Of a DNA stretch of 64,000 nucleotides, positions 34,801 to 46,854 are shown piece after piece. How positions within the stretch are numbered: position 1 is the stretch's first letter; the number at the start of each line of letters is the position of its first letter. The notes beneath the pieces were generated by a model, which was not told where the DNA came from, made no database searches, and saw nothing but the letters and a program-made list of their open reading frames with translations. Location: contig CM033394.1 of the NCBI GenBank assembly GCA_019426215.1, forward strand, positions 42,964,423-43,028,422. Reading direction: 5' to 3'. This stretch comes from Buddleja alternifolia (taxonomy: Eukaryota > Streptophyta > Magnoliopsida > Lamiales > Scrophulariaceae). A program made the translations under genes and the position numbers.

Positions 34801-35022
34801 ATTGCTGGTGCGAAGAGCAACGCTTATCACACCAAATACCGGAACATGATCTATGCAGATTTCTCATGCGAGACATTAAGGAAAGGTGTATTCATTGCTG
34901 GAGCGGTCTTTGTGGTTGCTACTATGGTTCTCAATGTCTACTACTATATGTACTTCACTAAAGCTACTACTCAGCCGGCTCGAAAAACTGGTTCAACCGT
35001 TGGCATGACAGGGAAAGTATAG
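31826..35022 (+). CDS. DUF1218 family membrane protein, three exons, 186 residues
   Basis: Exons 31826-31927, 33570-33775 and 34770-35022, GT-AG introns, 561 nt in phase. It is a small protein with four predicted membrane segments: residues 10-28 (VHLLVIVLSLVAFGFAIAA, signal-anchor-like), about 57-76, about 92-116 and about 142-165. Hallmarks of this plant family are present: AERRRS after segment 1, TYCVYHSD, the Cys pair C79/C81 (CMCFG), LAPGGNRAW, and CETLRKGVFIAGAV before segment 4. Length is typical. Some relatives (MODIFYING WALL LIGNIN proteins) affect lignin in secondary walls; the function of the AERRRS/CETLRKGVF subgroup is not settled, so no specific role is claimed. No disabling change is seen. 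It is the only intact ordinary gene in the window. Confidence 0.93.
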
Positions 35023-35778
35023 ATTTATTTTGGATGATGAAACTTTTGATGAGTTTGAAATTTTTCTTCATAGTTTTAGTATTATCATGTGATGAGCCTT
35101 GTATAACTTGAGCTGATAAAAGTGTATTTATATTTGGCAATGGTTATGTATGCAGTCTGCAGCAAAAATGGGATTAAGTGGAAACCTGTTTTGGCTTGTT
35201 TGGTTACAGAAGGATGGTTGCTGTGATTAAAATTGAGATTTGCTTGAACCAAAATATAGTCATTGGAGGTGCTGTTCTATGCTGGGTCGAGACCAACTGG
35301 ATCCCCCTAATAGGAGGGGGGGGGGGGGGAGGTTGGTCTCGGCCCAACATAGAATTTCATGTTTTGTCATTGGTTCATTTGTATTGTGATTTTGGTATAT
35401 GAGAATGGAGGGTTAATTTATTATTGTGATTGTTTGGGTTATAATGTGAGAATTGTGACTGTTATTTTATTTTATATATTTGAATTATTAAAATCTATAG
35501 AAGGTGCTACCTGACTCGATCATAAACCATCGGGTTCGCTACTGGGTTTCTAGTATTTGTTGACTACGAGTAGAGTGTAAAGTGAGTTGAGTTGGCTCAA
35601 GAGCTCAAACTATGTTTTATTGTGTTTAGGTCGTGCAAAACAACAATAATAATAATAATAATAATAAAATAATTATTTTATTCGATATTTGATGAGTTGT
35701 TTCTATAAATTAATTCAGTTATATCATGTTTTCACAACATCCTTTGCTATTTTTCTAAATAATTATTGATATAAAGTA
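35023..35778. other. downstream region of the DUF1218 gene
   Basis: Contains the probable 3' untranslated region, the hairpin at 35275-35354 and an (AAT)n run near 35644-35667. No other gene seen. Confidence 0.55.
35275..35354. repeat. hairpin with G-rich loop
   Basis: Left arm ttctatgctgggtcgagacc(aac) pairs with right arm gttggtctcggcccaacata(gaa): 23-bp arms with 3 mismatches. Between them 'ccccctaataggagggggg' can form an inner stem, followed by a 13-base G run. Confidence 0.85.
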
Positions 35779-36045
35779 CTTATATTTATTACAATGTCCA
35801 TTCGTTTTTGCCCTTAATTAATTATGTCTGATATTGATATATGGTTAGCGACCTCGTACATATTATACTTATATTTATTACAATGTCCATTCGTTTTTGC
35901 CCTTAATTAATTATGTCTGATATTGATATATGGTTAGCGACCTCGTACATATTATACTTATATTTATTACAATGTCTATTCGTTTTTGCCCTTAATTAAT
36001 TATGTCTGATATTGATATATGGTTAGCGACCTCGTACATATTATA
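35779..36045. repeat. three tandem copies of an 89-bp unit
   Basis: Starts at 35779, 35868 and 35957 with 'cttatatttattacaatgtc'. The copies are almost identical (one c/t difference in the third). Non-coding. Confidence 0.96.
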
Positions 36046-36776
36046 CATGAAGAGCATCTTTTGCAAACTAAATGAAAAAATGGATATTGTAACATCTCAT
36101 ATCTATTTTGTGTCCTCTAATTTATTAAAATATATAATTTTATAAGATCTATAGCATATATCCATTGATTTGGTAATGCCGACAATTAATATTTATCATA
36201 ATATACCAGTGTTAATGATAACATATAAATTATGTATAATTGATAATTGATATATGTTTCTTTAACTATGTTTAATAAATACATTTTCCTAATTACTTCA
36301 TATTTCATAACTATTATCGAATGAAAAGATACAGAAAATATTATTTATCTTATCTTAAAATGTAATTTCGTAACTATTATCATTTTTACTTTTACAATTG
36401 TAATTTATTAACATATTTAATAAATTAATTGAAAATAAAATTTAGAACTAAATTAAGTTAATTTTATATGTTAAAAAGAAAAGATAACGGGACTTAGCTT
36501 GTCAAGCTCGAACTTTAAAACATTAGGCTTGTCAAACTCGAGCTTGACAATTCCAAAAAAGAGTGTCAATTCCACGAACCTTTACCTCACTAATAGCATC
36601 GGATCAAGGTCCGACTTTAAGTCTGAGTCCCAGACACATTGATAGGATTTGGGCTGGATATAAAGCATATTTGTTGGATTTGGGTTTGGGTAATAGTTAT
36701 CCAATAACATGTATAGAACTATATATGAACACTAGTCCAAATTATATTAGCGTTATTATGAAAATATTCAAAAAAA
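36046..36776. other. unannotated AT-rich spacer
   Basis: No gene recognised. A short inverted/direct word 'cttgtcaa(g/a)ctcga' occurs twice near 36498-36546. Confidence 0.5.
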
Positions 36777-36786
36777 TTAATTTGGA

Positions 36787-37149
36787 CCCAAGACTTGTGG
36801 GTCTAGTGGGTTCCAGTTCCTATGTGAGAGTTCTTGGGTTCGAATCCAGGCTGCCACAAGTTGTGACTCTTCTCTCCTTTATGGAGCTAGATAGAGTCTT
36901 TATGACTCAAAATTATAACTATTAACTCGGGTTTGTCGGGTTAGATATGTAAGGTATCCCCTCCGGTCTAGTGGGATCCACTTCCCATGTGAGAGGTTTT
37001 GGGTTCGAATCCAGGCTGCCACAAGTTGTGGCTCTTCTCTCCTTTATGGAGCTAGATAGAGTCTTTATGACTCAAAATTATAACTATTAACTCGGGTTTG
37101 TCGGGTTAGATATATAGGGTATCCCCTCCCTCTTGAATTAAAAAAAAAA
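36787..37149 (+). mobile_element. dimeric tRNA-derived SINE with target duplication
   Basis: Two head-to-tail units about 165-175 bp apart. Each has an A-box-like GGTCTAGTGGG (36800, 36965) and a perfect B box GGGTTCGAATCC (36836, 37011), then an identical body ('aggctgccacaagttgtg', 'ctcctttatggagctagata'). A poly(A) run (about 37140-37149) follows only the second unit. Flanks ttaatttgga (36777-36786) and ttaatttaga (37150-37159) look like one target duplication around the whole dimer. Confidence 0.88.
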
Positions 37150-37159
37150 TTAATTTAGA

Positions 37160-38698
37160 ATTCGAATAAATAAATTCTTTTTTTTTTGGTGAAAATAAAT
37201 AAATTTGGTGGCAAATATATAGAGATTTTTACATTGACAGATAGAAGTATTATCTTCAGTTCTTAGCGATTATTTGGTGAGTTCAACTTAAAACATCTTG
37301 TAAGATGTTTGCGATTTGGATTACTGATCAGTAGTAAGCAAATACTTTATAACAAGATGTTTTAAGTTCTTAAAATCAGACGTTACAAGCTCAAACTTGT
37401 CAAAAAATTATGGAATTTTGGAACCTCAATAGTGCAGAGACAATGAAGCCATTTTTGTTTTTAGTTATTTTAATTAATTTTCTTTATCATTAAAGCACGT
37501 TTAGTTGAAACTTGAATGAACAGAAGAAATGGGCCCCTATAGTTAAGACTTGTGTATTTAAATTTGGACTACCTTATTTATAATATTGTATAGGTGATAT
37601 GTCCATTTCTGAAAAAAAAACTTTTTCATAAAAAGGTAACAAAAATATTTTTAGGATGTGTCAAGTGGATTTGAATGAGTTATTGTTTAGAGAAAAACAA
37701 ACAATGATTAAGATTGATATGATTTTCTTCTTTTTAATTGTTTAGAGAAAAACAAACAATGATTAAGATTGATATGATTTTCTTCTTTTTGAGAAATTTG
37801 TTTGGATTGGTGTTTAGGTGTAACTTTTCGTAAATATATCTTAGGCAAATTCATCAGTTTAGGCATAAAAAATAGGCAAAATAGATTACGTGTTGCCCTT
37901 GTATGCATTATAATATGTGTAATTTCACTCCCATTGTTGAGAACAGCCGGATGAAACTCTTTTTATTGACGGGTGAACTGTCAAATGAATAGTAAAAATT
38001 ACCTTCTCTCTTTTTTTTACAAGAATTTTTTTGAAAATTAGCTAGTATTTTTAAGAGGTCTTTTGGCCCAGCTTTTGAAACACTAAAAATTGTGTTCAGA
38101 CTTTTAACCGCAATTTGTGGTGTGTTTGGCCCCCTTTCCTATAATCTTGTTTGGGCATTTTTCCGTTGCAAATTACATTTTGAAAAAGTTGAAAATCCTA
38201 GCATTTGTTATATTTAATTTTGTAAAAATCAATTATTCCATAACTAATTATGTAAAAGTGGGCCAAACTCACCCTGAGTTTTGCAAATATGAATAAAAAT
38301 TTTAACTATACCCAACAATTAATGTCAGTTGTTTCAATTTTCAATTATAAGGTCACTTGAACTTTTCATATAAATTAAAATTTCGGAATGAAGTGTTATA
38401 TGTATTTAAAAATTGTTAGTAACGGAAGCATTAACACAGTCCTATTTGGTCAAATGGCACAAACCACATTTAGTAAATTAAACTTGATTGTTGGGTTATT
38501 TCTGTCAGCATAAGTTGAGGGTTATGTTAGAATGATTTAGGAAATTAGCACAATTTATGGAATATTAATCTCCATGTGTTATTTATCACATATTTGATTT
38601 ATATTTGTAGGCAGGGATATTTGTGATTGTGCTTGTATAAAGGCTTGAGTTGTATTATCTCAAACACACAATTTTAATATAAGATCCTTTCTTGTACT
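37160..38698. other. unannotated spacer
   Basis: AT-rich. Contains the 54-bp duplication at 37684-37791. No gene recognised. Confidence 0.5.
37684..37791. repeat. 54-bp tandem duplication
   Basis: 'ttgtttagagaaaaacaaac' recurs at 37684 and 37738, with the full 54 bp repeated. Non-coding. Confidence 0.95.
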
Positions 38699-38874
38699 AT
38701 TTTTTTTGAGTGAAACAGTCGCGCTATTATATTAAGTATCAAATTAACTATTATCAATAAGTAATTTGAAATGCTATATAAATAGAGAAGTACTCACATA
38801 TCTGAGATCGAACCCATAACCCCTAAGATGCCATGAAGTCTTAATCTTACCGTTAAACCAAGACATCACGTGCA
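38699..38874 (-). mobile_element. tRNA-derived SINE (minus strand)
   Basis: On the minus strand: A box TGGTTTAACGG (38860-38850), B box GGGTTCGATCTC (38814-38803), a body of about 100 bp and a terminal A run (CTCAAAAAAAATAG) at about 38706-38693. The A-to-B spacing and the poly(A) end fit a SINE. Different family from 36787-37149. Confidence 0.78.
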
Positions 38875-39334
38875 ATTTCTTGTATTATGATTATTTTCAT
38901 CTTCACATGTCGTTCTTCTAAAATGATATCCGAATCACCACAATTTAACACTGTATCAGAGCCAAAATTCAATCCAATTCTCCCAACTCCCCCCCGCTCA
39001 AATCAATTGTTTTGTTAAGTTCTTGGTACTCAAATTAATCTTTTTAGTCGTATGATTACTTTCGTCTCCTCTTGTCATTCTCGTAATATGATATTAAAAA
39101 ACTCCCTGGTTCTAACAATCTCCATTAACTTCCGATCATTCATTTATATTGAAGTGCTCGTGTTATAGATCAGACCCAAAAATTCTGCCTCCCATCTCGT
39201 AAGATTGAACAACCTAGTATCGAACACAGAAGTAAACCACATCAAATTAATACAATAACTTATCGTATGCGATGAAACTATACATAACGTATGAATAAAA
39301 TTAGACTAATACCCTTTCTCACGTGTCAATTCTT
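38875..39334. other. unannotated spacer
   Basis: No supported gene, RNA or repeat recognised. Confidence 0.5.
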
Positions 39335-39337
39335 TTA

Positions 39338-39572
39338 GGGTGTGTTCAGATAAAGGAATTTGGAAGTCATGAATTTCAAATTCATTAATAAATTCATTGA
39401 GTTTGCTGGGATGATTTCAAGTTGGGATGAATTCCAAATTCCCTGACACTCATTTTGGGCTATTTTATCAATCAATATTGTGGATTTCAAATGACTCCAT
39501 TAATTAGAGTCATTTGAAGTCATTTATCCATATCCACTAATCAAATTCAAATCCATCAATCCAAATACACCG
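39338..39572. mobile_element. Tourist-type MITE, 235 bp, TTA target duplication
   Basis: Left GGGTGTGTTCAGATAAAGGA, right (reverse complement) CGGTGTATTTGGATTGATGG, flanked by TTA at 39335-39337 and 39573-39575. TTA duplications and GGGTGTGTTTGGAT-type ends are those of PIF/Harbinger-derived MITEs. Same family as 30305-30539. Confidence 0.85.
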
Positions 39573-39575
39573 TTA

Positions 39576-40536
39576 GAGTTCAGCATAGGTAAATACACCT
39601 TAACTCAATTGTGTATGTCTATCAATTTTATTGGACTCGATCCACTATAAAATCACCCCAACATGATTTTTCAAGCCAAATAAATTAAAAATTGTCTCTT
39701 CAACAAATCAAGTAGTTTGTTGTTGCAGTATTATAAATGCTGATGGAGAAAGGGGGAGAGAGAGAAGTGAATGTGGCAAGGAGAAAATGGCAAAAATAGA
39801 AAGAGGCTAAAAGGAAAAGTGTTAAAATATACTTATTAGTAAAAGACAGCCTTGAGATTTAATGTTACTGTAAGAAAATGGCAAAATAAACAGTAAAAGA
39901 CACCAAAGGAGAGAACAAATCCAAGGTATAAAGCTAAAAGGCTCTCAACTTTATTGTCTCCAGAAGATCATCAGATCATTTCATGTTTTAATTTTATCCA
40001 TTTTATTTTTCTCTTTTTCAGAGTCAGAACTATATTCAATCCCACAGTTAATTTTATCCATTTTATTTTTCTCTTTTTCAGAGTCAGAACTATATACAAT
40101 CCACGCTTATTTTATTAAAGAAAATCTTTAGAGCCCTTTTTGGAGCAAAATTCGAGAATTCATCATCTTGGTAATTGTGGTTTTTAATATACTGTTGCAT
40201 AGTCAAACTCTAATGAAAAAAAATTAAAGTTGATTTTTCCTATACATTGGCAAGTGAATTTATACGTTTAAAATTATGCATTTTAATCATTATTAATAAT
40301 ATAAACATGCTTCATTCCTTAGTTACTTATAATTTAGGATTAATTAGGATATGCTCGGACAGATTTAACTCAATTAAATTTTAATTGCTTTTATTTAAAG
40401 ACTACAAGATGGTTTTTCTTTTTTCAATAAAATTGTAATTATTTGTTGCATTGTTACATACACTCTGAACCACTTGAATGGTGTCGTACCAGCATATATA
40501 ATTATATAATTGTTAATTTGGCGTCACTCGAACAGT
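39576..40536. other. unannotated spacer with a 60-bp-period duplication
   Basis: A 49-bp segment starting 'ttaattttatccattttatt' occurs at 39988-40036 and again at 40048-40096. Otherwise no feature recognised. Confidence 0.6.
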
Positions 40537-40539
40537 TTA

Positions 40540-42243
40540 GGCTATGTTTGGTTATGTTTTCAAAGTATTTGGTCCAAAATTCCCGCCAAACAATGTTTGT
40601 TCACACAATATTTCATCAAAAATACACAATTTTTTCATCCAAAAAAACATAATCATTATTTTTCTTCTTTCTCTCACTTTGTCCTCTATCTCATTCCCTC
40701 TCCTCTATTTTTTATAATATACAAAAATTTTATCTATCCTCTTAATATCCACTCTCTCTCCTCTTTCTCTCTCCATTGTCTCTCTTCTCTCTCCTCATTC
40801 TTTCTCTTCTCTTTGACCGTCTCTTTCTCTTCTTTTTTTTGTAATATTTTTTTGTAATGTTTTGTCATATCTTTGGTGTGTACCATTAAACTTTAAAATA
40901 GAAAAAAGTTTGTTTGTTTGTAATTCTATCGAAAAATAGTATTGAAAATATAGATTAAAATTTGTGAAGTTTTCTTAAGTAAAACTTTCAAATTTTGTTT
41001 TTCAAATTAGTTATAGTCAAAGTATTGGATTTTATATATCTATATTTATATACATATATATGTTATTTGTACATATTATTTTAAAGTTTTACTTATTTTT
41101 TATGTGTGTGGCTGTGTATAATTTATCTCATTGCTAAATTTGTGATTGATTGTGTGTGTGGATCGAGAAATGCATGGTGTTACCCATATTTATATGTGTA
41201 TGTTTTCTTAATATATATTATGTGGAAAGAAAAAGGTCTTGGGACGGTCAAAGGCAATTTGACCACGGTCAACTAGGGTTTGACCGAGTCAACCGTGTGG
41301 TCAACTCGAATTTGACCGCGTGAATAGTGACTTGAAGCAAGGGTTTCTTATTTCGTGGTTTTGGTTTGGATTTGGTAATTGACTTGTAGTAGAATTGACC
41401 TAATTATCTAAGAATAGGATTGTATTTTAATAATTTTTAAAATAAATTACTTATTAATATTTTTTTTATAAATTAAATAAAATAAAGAGGAAAAAAAAGA
41501 AAAAAGAACGCCGGGGGGGGGGGGGGTGAGACTCTTCATCGTCTTCCCCAATCTCCCGCAACCCTCCTCACACCCCTTTCCCACGCGCACACACACACTG
41601 TGTTACACGCACACACAAACATACACAATTACACACACAGAAACACACATACAATCACACACACACACACACACACACTATTACACGCACACACAAACAC
41701 ACAATTACACACACAAACACACAATTACACACGCACACTGTTACACGCACTCTCACACACGTTGATACATATATATATGAATATATATACTTTTCTTTTA
41801 ATTATATATCAACTATTATTAACACTATTACTTATATATATGTGTGTGTATATATATAAATACTTTTCTTTTAATTTTATAAAAACTACTATTACTACTA
41901 TTACACATATATATATGTAACTACTATTAGATATATATATATACACAACACACACACTACTATTACTTACATATATACATATATATTATCTATATAATAA
42001 TTATTTCAATCTCAATATTATTATAATTTTAATTATTGACAGACAAAAATTTACATGATTGACAGCTACAGTATTTTTGTTCCCTCTGAAAACAAAACCA
42101 AACACTATCTCACCAAAAAATCACTCAAAAACCAACTCCCAAACATAACCAAACATTATCCCATCAAAATTGCACGTGTCCCCATAAATTTTCACTAATA
42201 ATTCTCACCAAAATACTATCCCAAAACATAACCAAACATAGCC
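40540..42243. mobile_element. 1.7-kb non-autonomous TIR element, GGCTATGTTTGGTTATG family
   Basis: Ends GGCTATGTTTGGTTATGTTT (left) and the same 20 bases in reverse complement at the right, flanked by TTA at 40537-40539 and 42244-42246; this suggests PIF/Harbinger-like mobilisation. There is no transposase. The inside has CT-rich sequence, a run of GTCAA/TTGAC words (about 41257-41330), a G run (about 41513-41526) and CA/TA microsatellites (about 41585-41760, 41765-41950). The right arm is shared with the small MITE at 58108-58489. Confidence 0.8.
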
Positions 42244-42246
42244 TTA

Positions 42247-43609
42247 ATGTTTTAAAATTCGGTGTTTATGAAATTTCCATGATTGTGTATATGTTATTCT
42301 AATACTGTTTTTACTTTTAATAGTTTTAGAAAATCTTTTTTTTTTTTTGCCAAATATAGTTTTTAGAAAATTGAAAGTCATTCCAATATATTCCAATTTT
42401 TTTTGCCAAATATATTTTATTTTTTAGGGAGTCCTTACAATTCATGTTTCAATATAATCAGTCATTCATTGAAAGTGAATGTTATTTAGAATTTTATGAT
42501 AACTACGAGCGGGTGGAATCCTATTTAGAAATTCATGAATAATTACGATTGCTCGTAGTCATTTTAGTTCTATTTGCAATTCTAACCCTCTCATTTGCTA
42601 ATGTATTTTAGCGAAAATTAGTGAAATCCCTCTAATTTTATATCCAAAAGATCCATGAAAATATTTTTCAATCTCAAAAACTCATTTAACACACTTTTCA
42701 TTCCAAAAGACGCAAAAGTAGGATTAACAACTTTTTGAACTAAATTTGCCTTCATTTATTAAGTTAAGAATTGATTAATTGATCTTTTTTATTAGATTTT
42801 TTTTCTTTTAAAATTTTCAAATTGATAAATCATATAACATATTTTATTTTTTAATATTAAATATTTTAACATTTTATATAATTTATTTTTTATTTTAACA
42901 TGGTAATTATCTATAAATATATTGTTTAAAAAGATTTACAAAATCTAAAAATTTAAGATTAAAATTAATTAGTATCGCTTATCAATATAAAAGTTCTAAA
43001 CAAATAAATTTCTACACAAAACTACAATTGATTAATTTTTAATATAGAAAGTTAAAGGCGATTAAGTCCATAAATTTATTGACTCTAAATTTTGGGGGGT
43101 TTTGGAATGAGCTTTTTGATTGAAAAAAATTATTTTTGGGGGTTTAGTAATTTTCTCCATATTTTAAGCATCTCATAGTATTTGGTATAAGAACAAAATA
43201 TTGAGGGGGAAACTTGTACGAGAGAAACAGATTTTGTGTCCAAACTTTAGCCAAATAGAGAGGGACTGGAGTCAGAAAATGGAAAATATAATAACTTTTC
43301 GTTATATTTATCGTGACACTTAATAAGAATAAATGTAAACAATAAATACCCATCTACTAGTATTTTCATGCAATAATGAATATTTGTTGTGCCTTTATTA
43401 TTGTTCGTGACATTTTCAACAGGCATCATGGTCACAATTAATAAATTTTCTACCGGTATGTCTGTAACATCTGCGAGTGAATGATTTCATGATGCTGAAA
43501 ATGAAGAATCCATATATAACCGTACAAAATTAAATATCAGAATTGATTTACCTCTGCACAAGCAGCATCAACTATCACATAACTCAGCAGAATATAATTT
43601 TAAGTCAAG
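42247..43609. other. unannotated AT-rich spacer
   Basis: No gene recognised. Confidence 0.5.
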
Positions 43610-43719
43610 AATCAATAATTTTAAAGTAAATTATACATTTTTTCATACATTAATATACATATATATATATATATATTAATGTATGAGAAAATGTATAATT
43701 TACTTTAAAATTATTGATT
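43610..43719. repeat. 110-bp near-perfect palindrome
   Basis: Arms 'aatcaataattttaaagtaa' and 'ttactttaaaattattgatt' and everything between them pair, with a (TA)n centre near 43664. Only one or two mismatches over about 50 bp per arm. May be a short MITE or replication-derived foldback. Confidence 0.92.
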
Positions 43720-45358
43720 ATATATATAGGACCCTTCAATAATAATCTTGTGGGATCAATTTCATTATGCGATTATGAGGGTATAGTTTTCCATTGTGGC
43801 GCCAAAAGATGATTATTTATAGCCCATTTTATCTAAAAATAAAATATGAGATAAAAATGCAATTAAGTTTTGATGTGTGCTAAATTAAAGGATAAAATAG
43901 TTGTTCCCAAATCCCAACAATATATATTAATATGTCATTAATTAACGTCTAGTTTAGTTCTTGATGATGTACCCTTGATTCTCGTTTGCGTTATTTGAGT
44001 CAGATATGTAAAATGAACTTAATTTGTGCTTGTTTCATGGAATTGAAGATTGCTTTTGATAAGGTAAAAAAAAAACGTCATTAATTAATATGCCTAAGGC
44101 ATTATATATCTCTAATAAAATGTTCCTACTAAGGTTCCACTAAAAATAACCTTACAACGTAAAATCTATATTTAAGAGGCATACGAAACTTCTTCATCAA
44201 TAAATATTTTTTCTGCACAAGATAAATATACATTTTCTATAACTTTTATATCAGCTTCTTGCAAGTAGTTTCATAAAATTTTTAAATTCTGAGCTGACTG
44301 GAGCACTAAAAGGTTTTAACCGAGGTACTCCGACCCTGCAATGTCGTTCCAATGTAGGCATTAGAATTACCTAGAAGTCGAACTATAGATATTTTTCAGC
44401 AAGCTATTCCTCATATTTTTTCTTGTTTAATACTTCAAAAAATAGCTAATTATACTATATACGTACATGCAAAAATGTACGGCATTTGTCCATTGCTCCA
44501 TAGAAATTAACAAGACGAAAAACCAGACAATTGGTATTTCAAAGTAGTTCACAGGATCACCAAAGCATCAAAGTTGGTACAATCTTATTTCTGTCTAGTG
44601 TCAATATATATATGAATCTCCAATAATACGATGTTATATCTTATATGTACCTTCGTACATGCATACATAAATTTAAAATATCAATTTAGTATATGAAATC
44701 GTACATTAATTCTACATATAGTCGTTAGAGAACAAAACTCTTTGTTAACACCATAGCGGGATTCCCGGTCAGCCAACCTACCAGGATCGACCCCACTCGT
44801 ATTTTTGCAAATCTATGTCTCAATTCTTAACTAATCAAATAAATCCTATATATATACATACAAGGTGCCAAGAATTTAACGTGTGATTAAGATTGTAATA
44901 ATGCTTAATTATTTGTAAGTGGGATGATAATTGTCAGAACTTTCTTATAATTGATATTTAGTTTGTCGTTTATTCTCTTACATAAGGTTCCTAGTCCTCA
45001 AATAAGAGCTTTCGTCTCTTACACGAGAATTTCGATCTTTTGCCTAGAGATTCAATTGTTGATTATCGTTTAACATATGCTTCAATAATTTTTTTATTTT
45101 TTTTTAATTACTGGTAGATCAATCCTATGATGTTGTATTGACATCTTCATTTGTAAAGTGCTGGTATTGGATGAAATGGAATGATAAAAAAATTCAAGAA
45201 CAAAAAATGTGCATACATGCATACAATCAACTTTGGAACAAATTGTTCTTCTGTAAGCTCAATAACTTATTTTCTATTATAGAACTAGAATAAAAATGCA
45301 ATTTGGGCAGCCGTTACCTTATGACAATTAATCAATACCTACTTATAAATTTTTTTAG
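43720..45358. other. unannotated AT-rich spacer
   Basis: No gene or classifiable repeat recognised. Confidence 0.5.
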
Positions 45359-45613
45359 CAAAAATTACACGTAGACCCCCTTATTTATTTTGTAATTATC
45401 AAGACTCCCCTCACTTATTGAAAATTACAAACACACCCCTCATGTTAAAAATTTCTTATAATTATCCTAGCATGTGTTTAACAATTGTTATAATTTTACC
45501 TATATAAATCTTACAAATAGACCCTTGAAGGTATGTGTAAATAATTTTCAATAAGCGAGAAAGAATTTTAGTAATTACATAATAAATGAGGAGGTTTTTG
45601 TGTGTAATTTTCC
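45359..45613. mobile_element. inverted-repeat MITE, about 255 bp
   Basis: Left 'gcaaaaattacacgtagacc' and right (reverse complement) 'gggaaaattacacacaaaaa' begin arms that then share 'tatttattttgtaatta' and 'ttattgaaaattac' with mismatches. Central part 'acccctcatgtt' recurs in the arm at 30782-30935. Target duplication unclear. Confidence 0.55.
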
Positions 45614-46330
45614 CTTGTTTTTGTCACAACCATATAACATGTTGTACTACCCAATTAGAGCACCGACGTCCGTATATTTTAGTTCAAACTCTTCTTTTCA
45701 GAAAATTATTTTCTAATATAGACTTGGTCTACCTAACAAAAAGAAAGAAATATTAGAAAATTCAGTCAAACCTCTCGCAAATAGAACCCTAATTGAATTT
45801 CTCTTTTTTCTTTTCTTTTAATAATGGTCCTAGTTAGAGAGTTTTAAAATGTCAAATCCAGCCGGCCCCTTCCCCCAAAAAAATCTAGCTTAGATGAAAG
45901 AAAAAAATAAAATCATTATAAGATGATACTACTACTACTAGTCCCAAAACTAATTTAATGAGAAGTTGAGAACACATTTGTTCTCTCTCTCGATCTCAAT
46001 TAATTACCTGAAATTGATTGCCCAAATTAATTTGATCGAATTAACTGGCCAAAAACATAACACGAGGAATTACTATATAATTCACTTGTATTTTCAAAAT
46101 AAGTAATTATTTAACAAATACAATTCACTTAATTGTAGGTGATTTGGATTCGATCATATTCAACCTAAATTAGAATTTCTTGGTGATTGATGATTCATAT
46201 CTTCAAGAAGAAAATTCTAGCACGAATGTGATTTGAGTAATTCAAATTTTTTGTGACTAATCATATAAGTGAAGCTCATTTATTTTGGTAAATAACACTC
46301 GAATTCAACAACATTAAATCTAAACAAGAA

Positions 46331-46410
46331 TTAGTTGATAGGTAACAAATCACTTCATGTGAAAACGTTTGAGTTCGATTCCCCTCTACTAATGTGAGGA
46401 CTATATCAGT
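46331..46410 (+). repeat. possible SINE remnant
   Basis: Contains a good B box (GAGTTCGATTCCC at about 46370) preceded by 'gataggtaacaaatcac', a weak A-box candidate. No poly(A) or duplication found. Confidence 0.35.
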
Positions 46411-46486
46411 AGATAATTTGTAAGTACCTTCTTTTTGTAAATAATTTTTGGTCCCATAGCGGAGTCAATTCTATTGAAACTTTTTG

Positions 46487-46488
<2 letters not shown>

Positions 46489-46517
<29 letters not shown>
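46489..46517. repeat. (AT)n microsatellite
   Basis: TA run upstream of the CLE-like locus. (CT)n/(GA)n runs follow at about 46606-46625 and 46718-46743. Confidence 0.95.
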
Positions 46518-46523
<6 letters not shown>

Positions 46524-46854
46524 TGCTGTCGTCCGAGGGGCCCTCTCTTGCATGTATAATTGTATACTCACCCTATTCTCACTATCCCACAATTTTTTTC
46601 CCAATTCTCTCTCTCTCTCTCTCTATGTAAATTTGTATGTAAAACACAAAGCCGTCAATTCATACTCAAGTACATTAGCTTGTATGTGCCATCTCTCTCT
46701 GTGCGTGTGTGAGTTTCAAGAGAGAGAAAGAGAGAGAGAGAGAATAGTCCACCAACCATATTCTCTCGCCGGCAAAAACATAGACAACCACTACTGTCGG
46801 AAAAGAGTTGAAATTTTCTTCAAAACCCTATATGTGGGTTCACCGGCGGCGGCG

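Noticed and set aside
36836..37022. tRNA genes suggested by two perfect B boxes
   Set aside because: No cloverleaf acceptor stem can be drawn around them; the repeated body and poly(A) tail mark a SINE.
41526..41920. Thr/His-rich ORFs
   Set aside because: Translations of the CA microsatellite inside the 1.7-kb TIR element.
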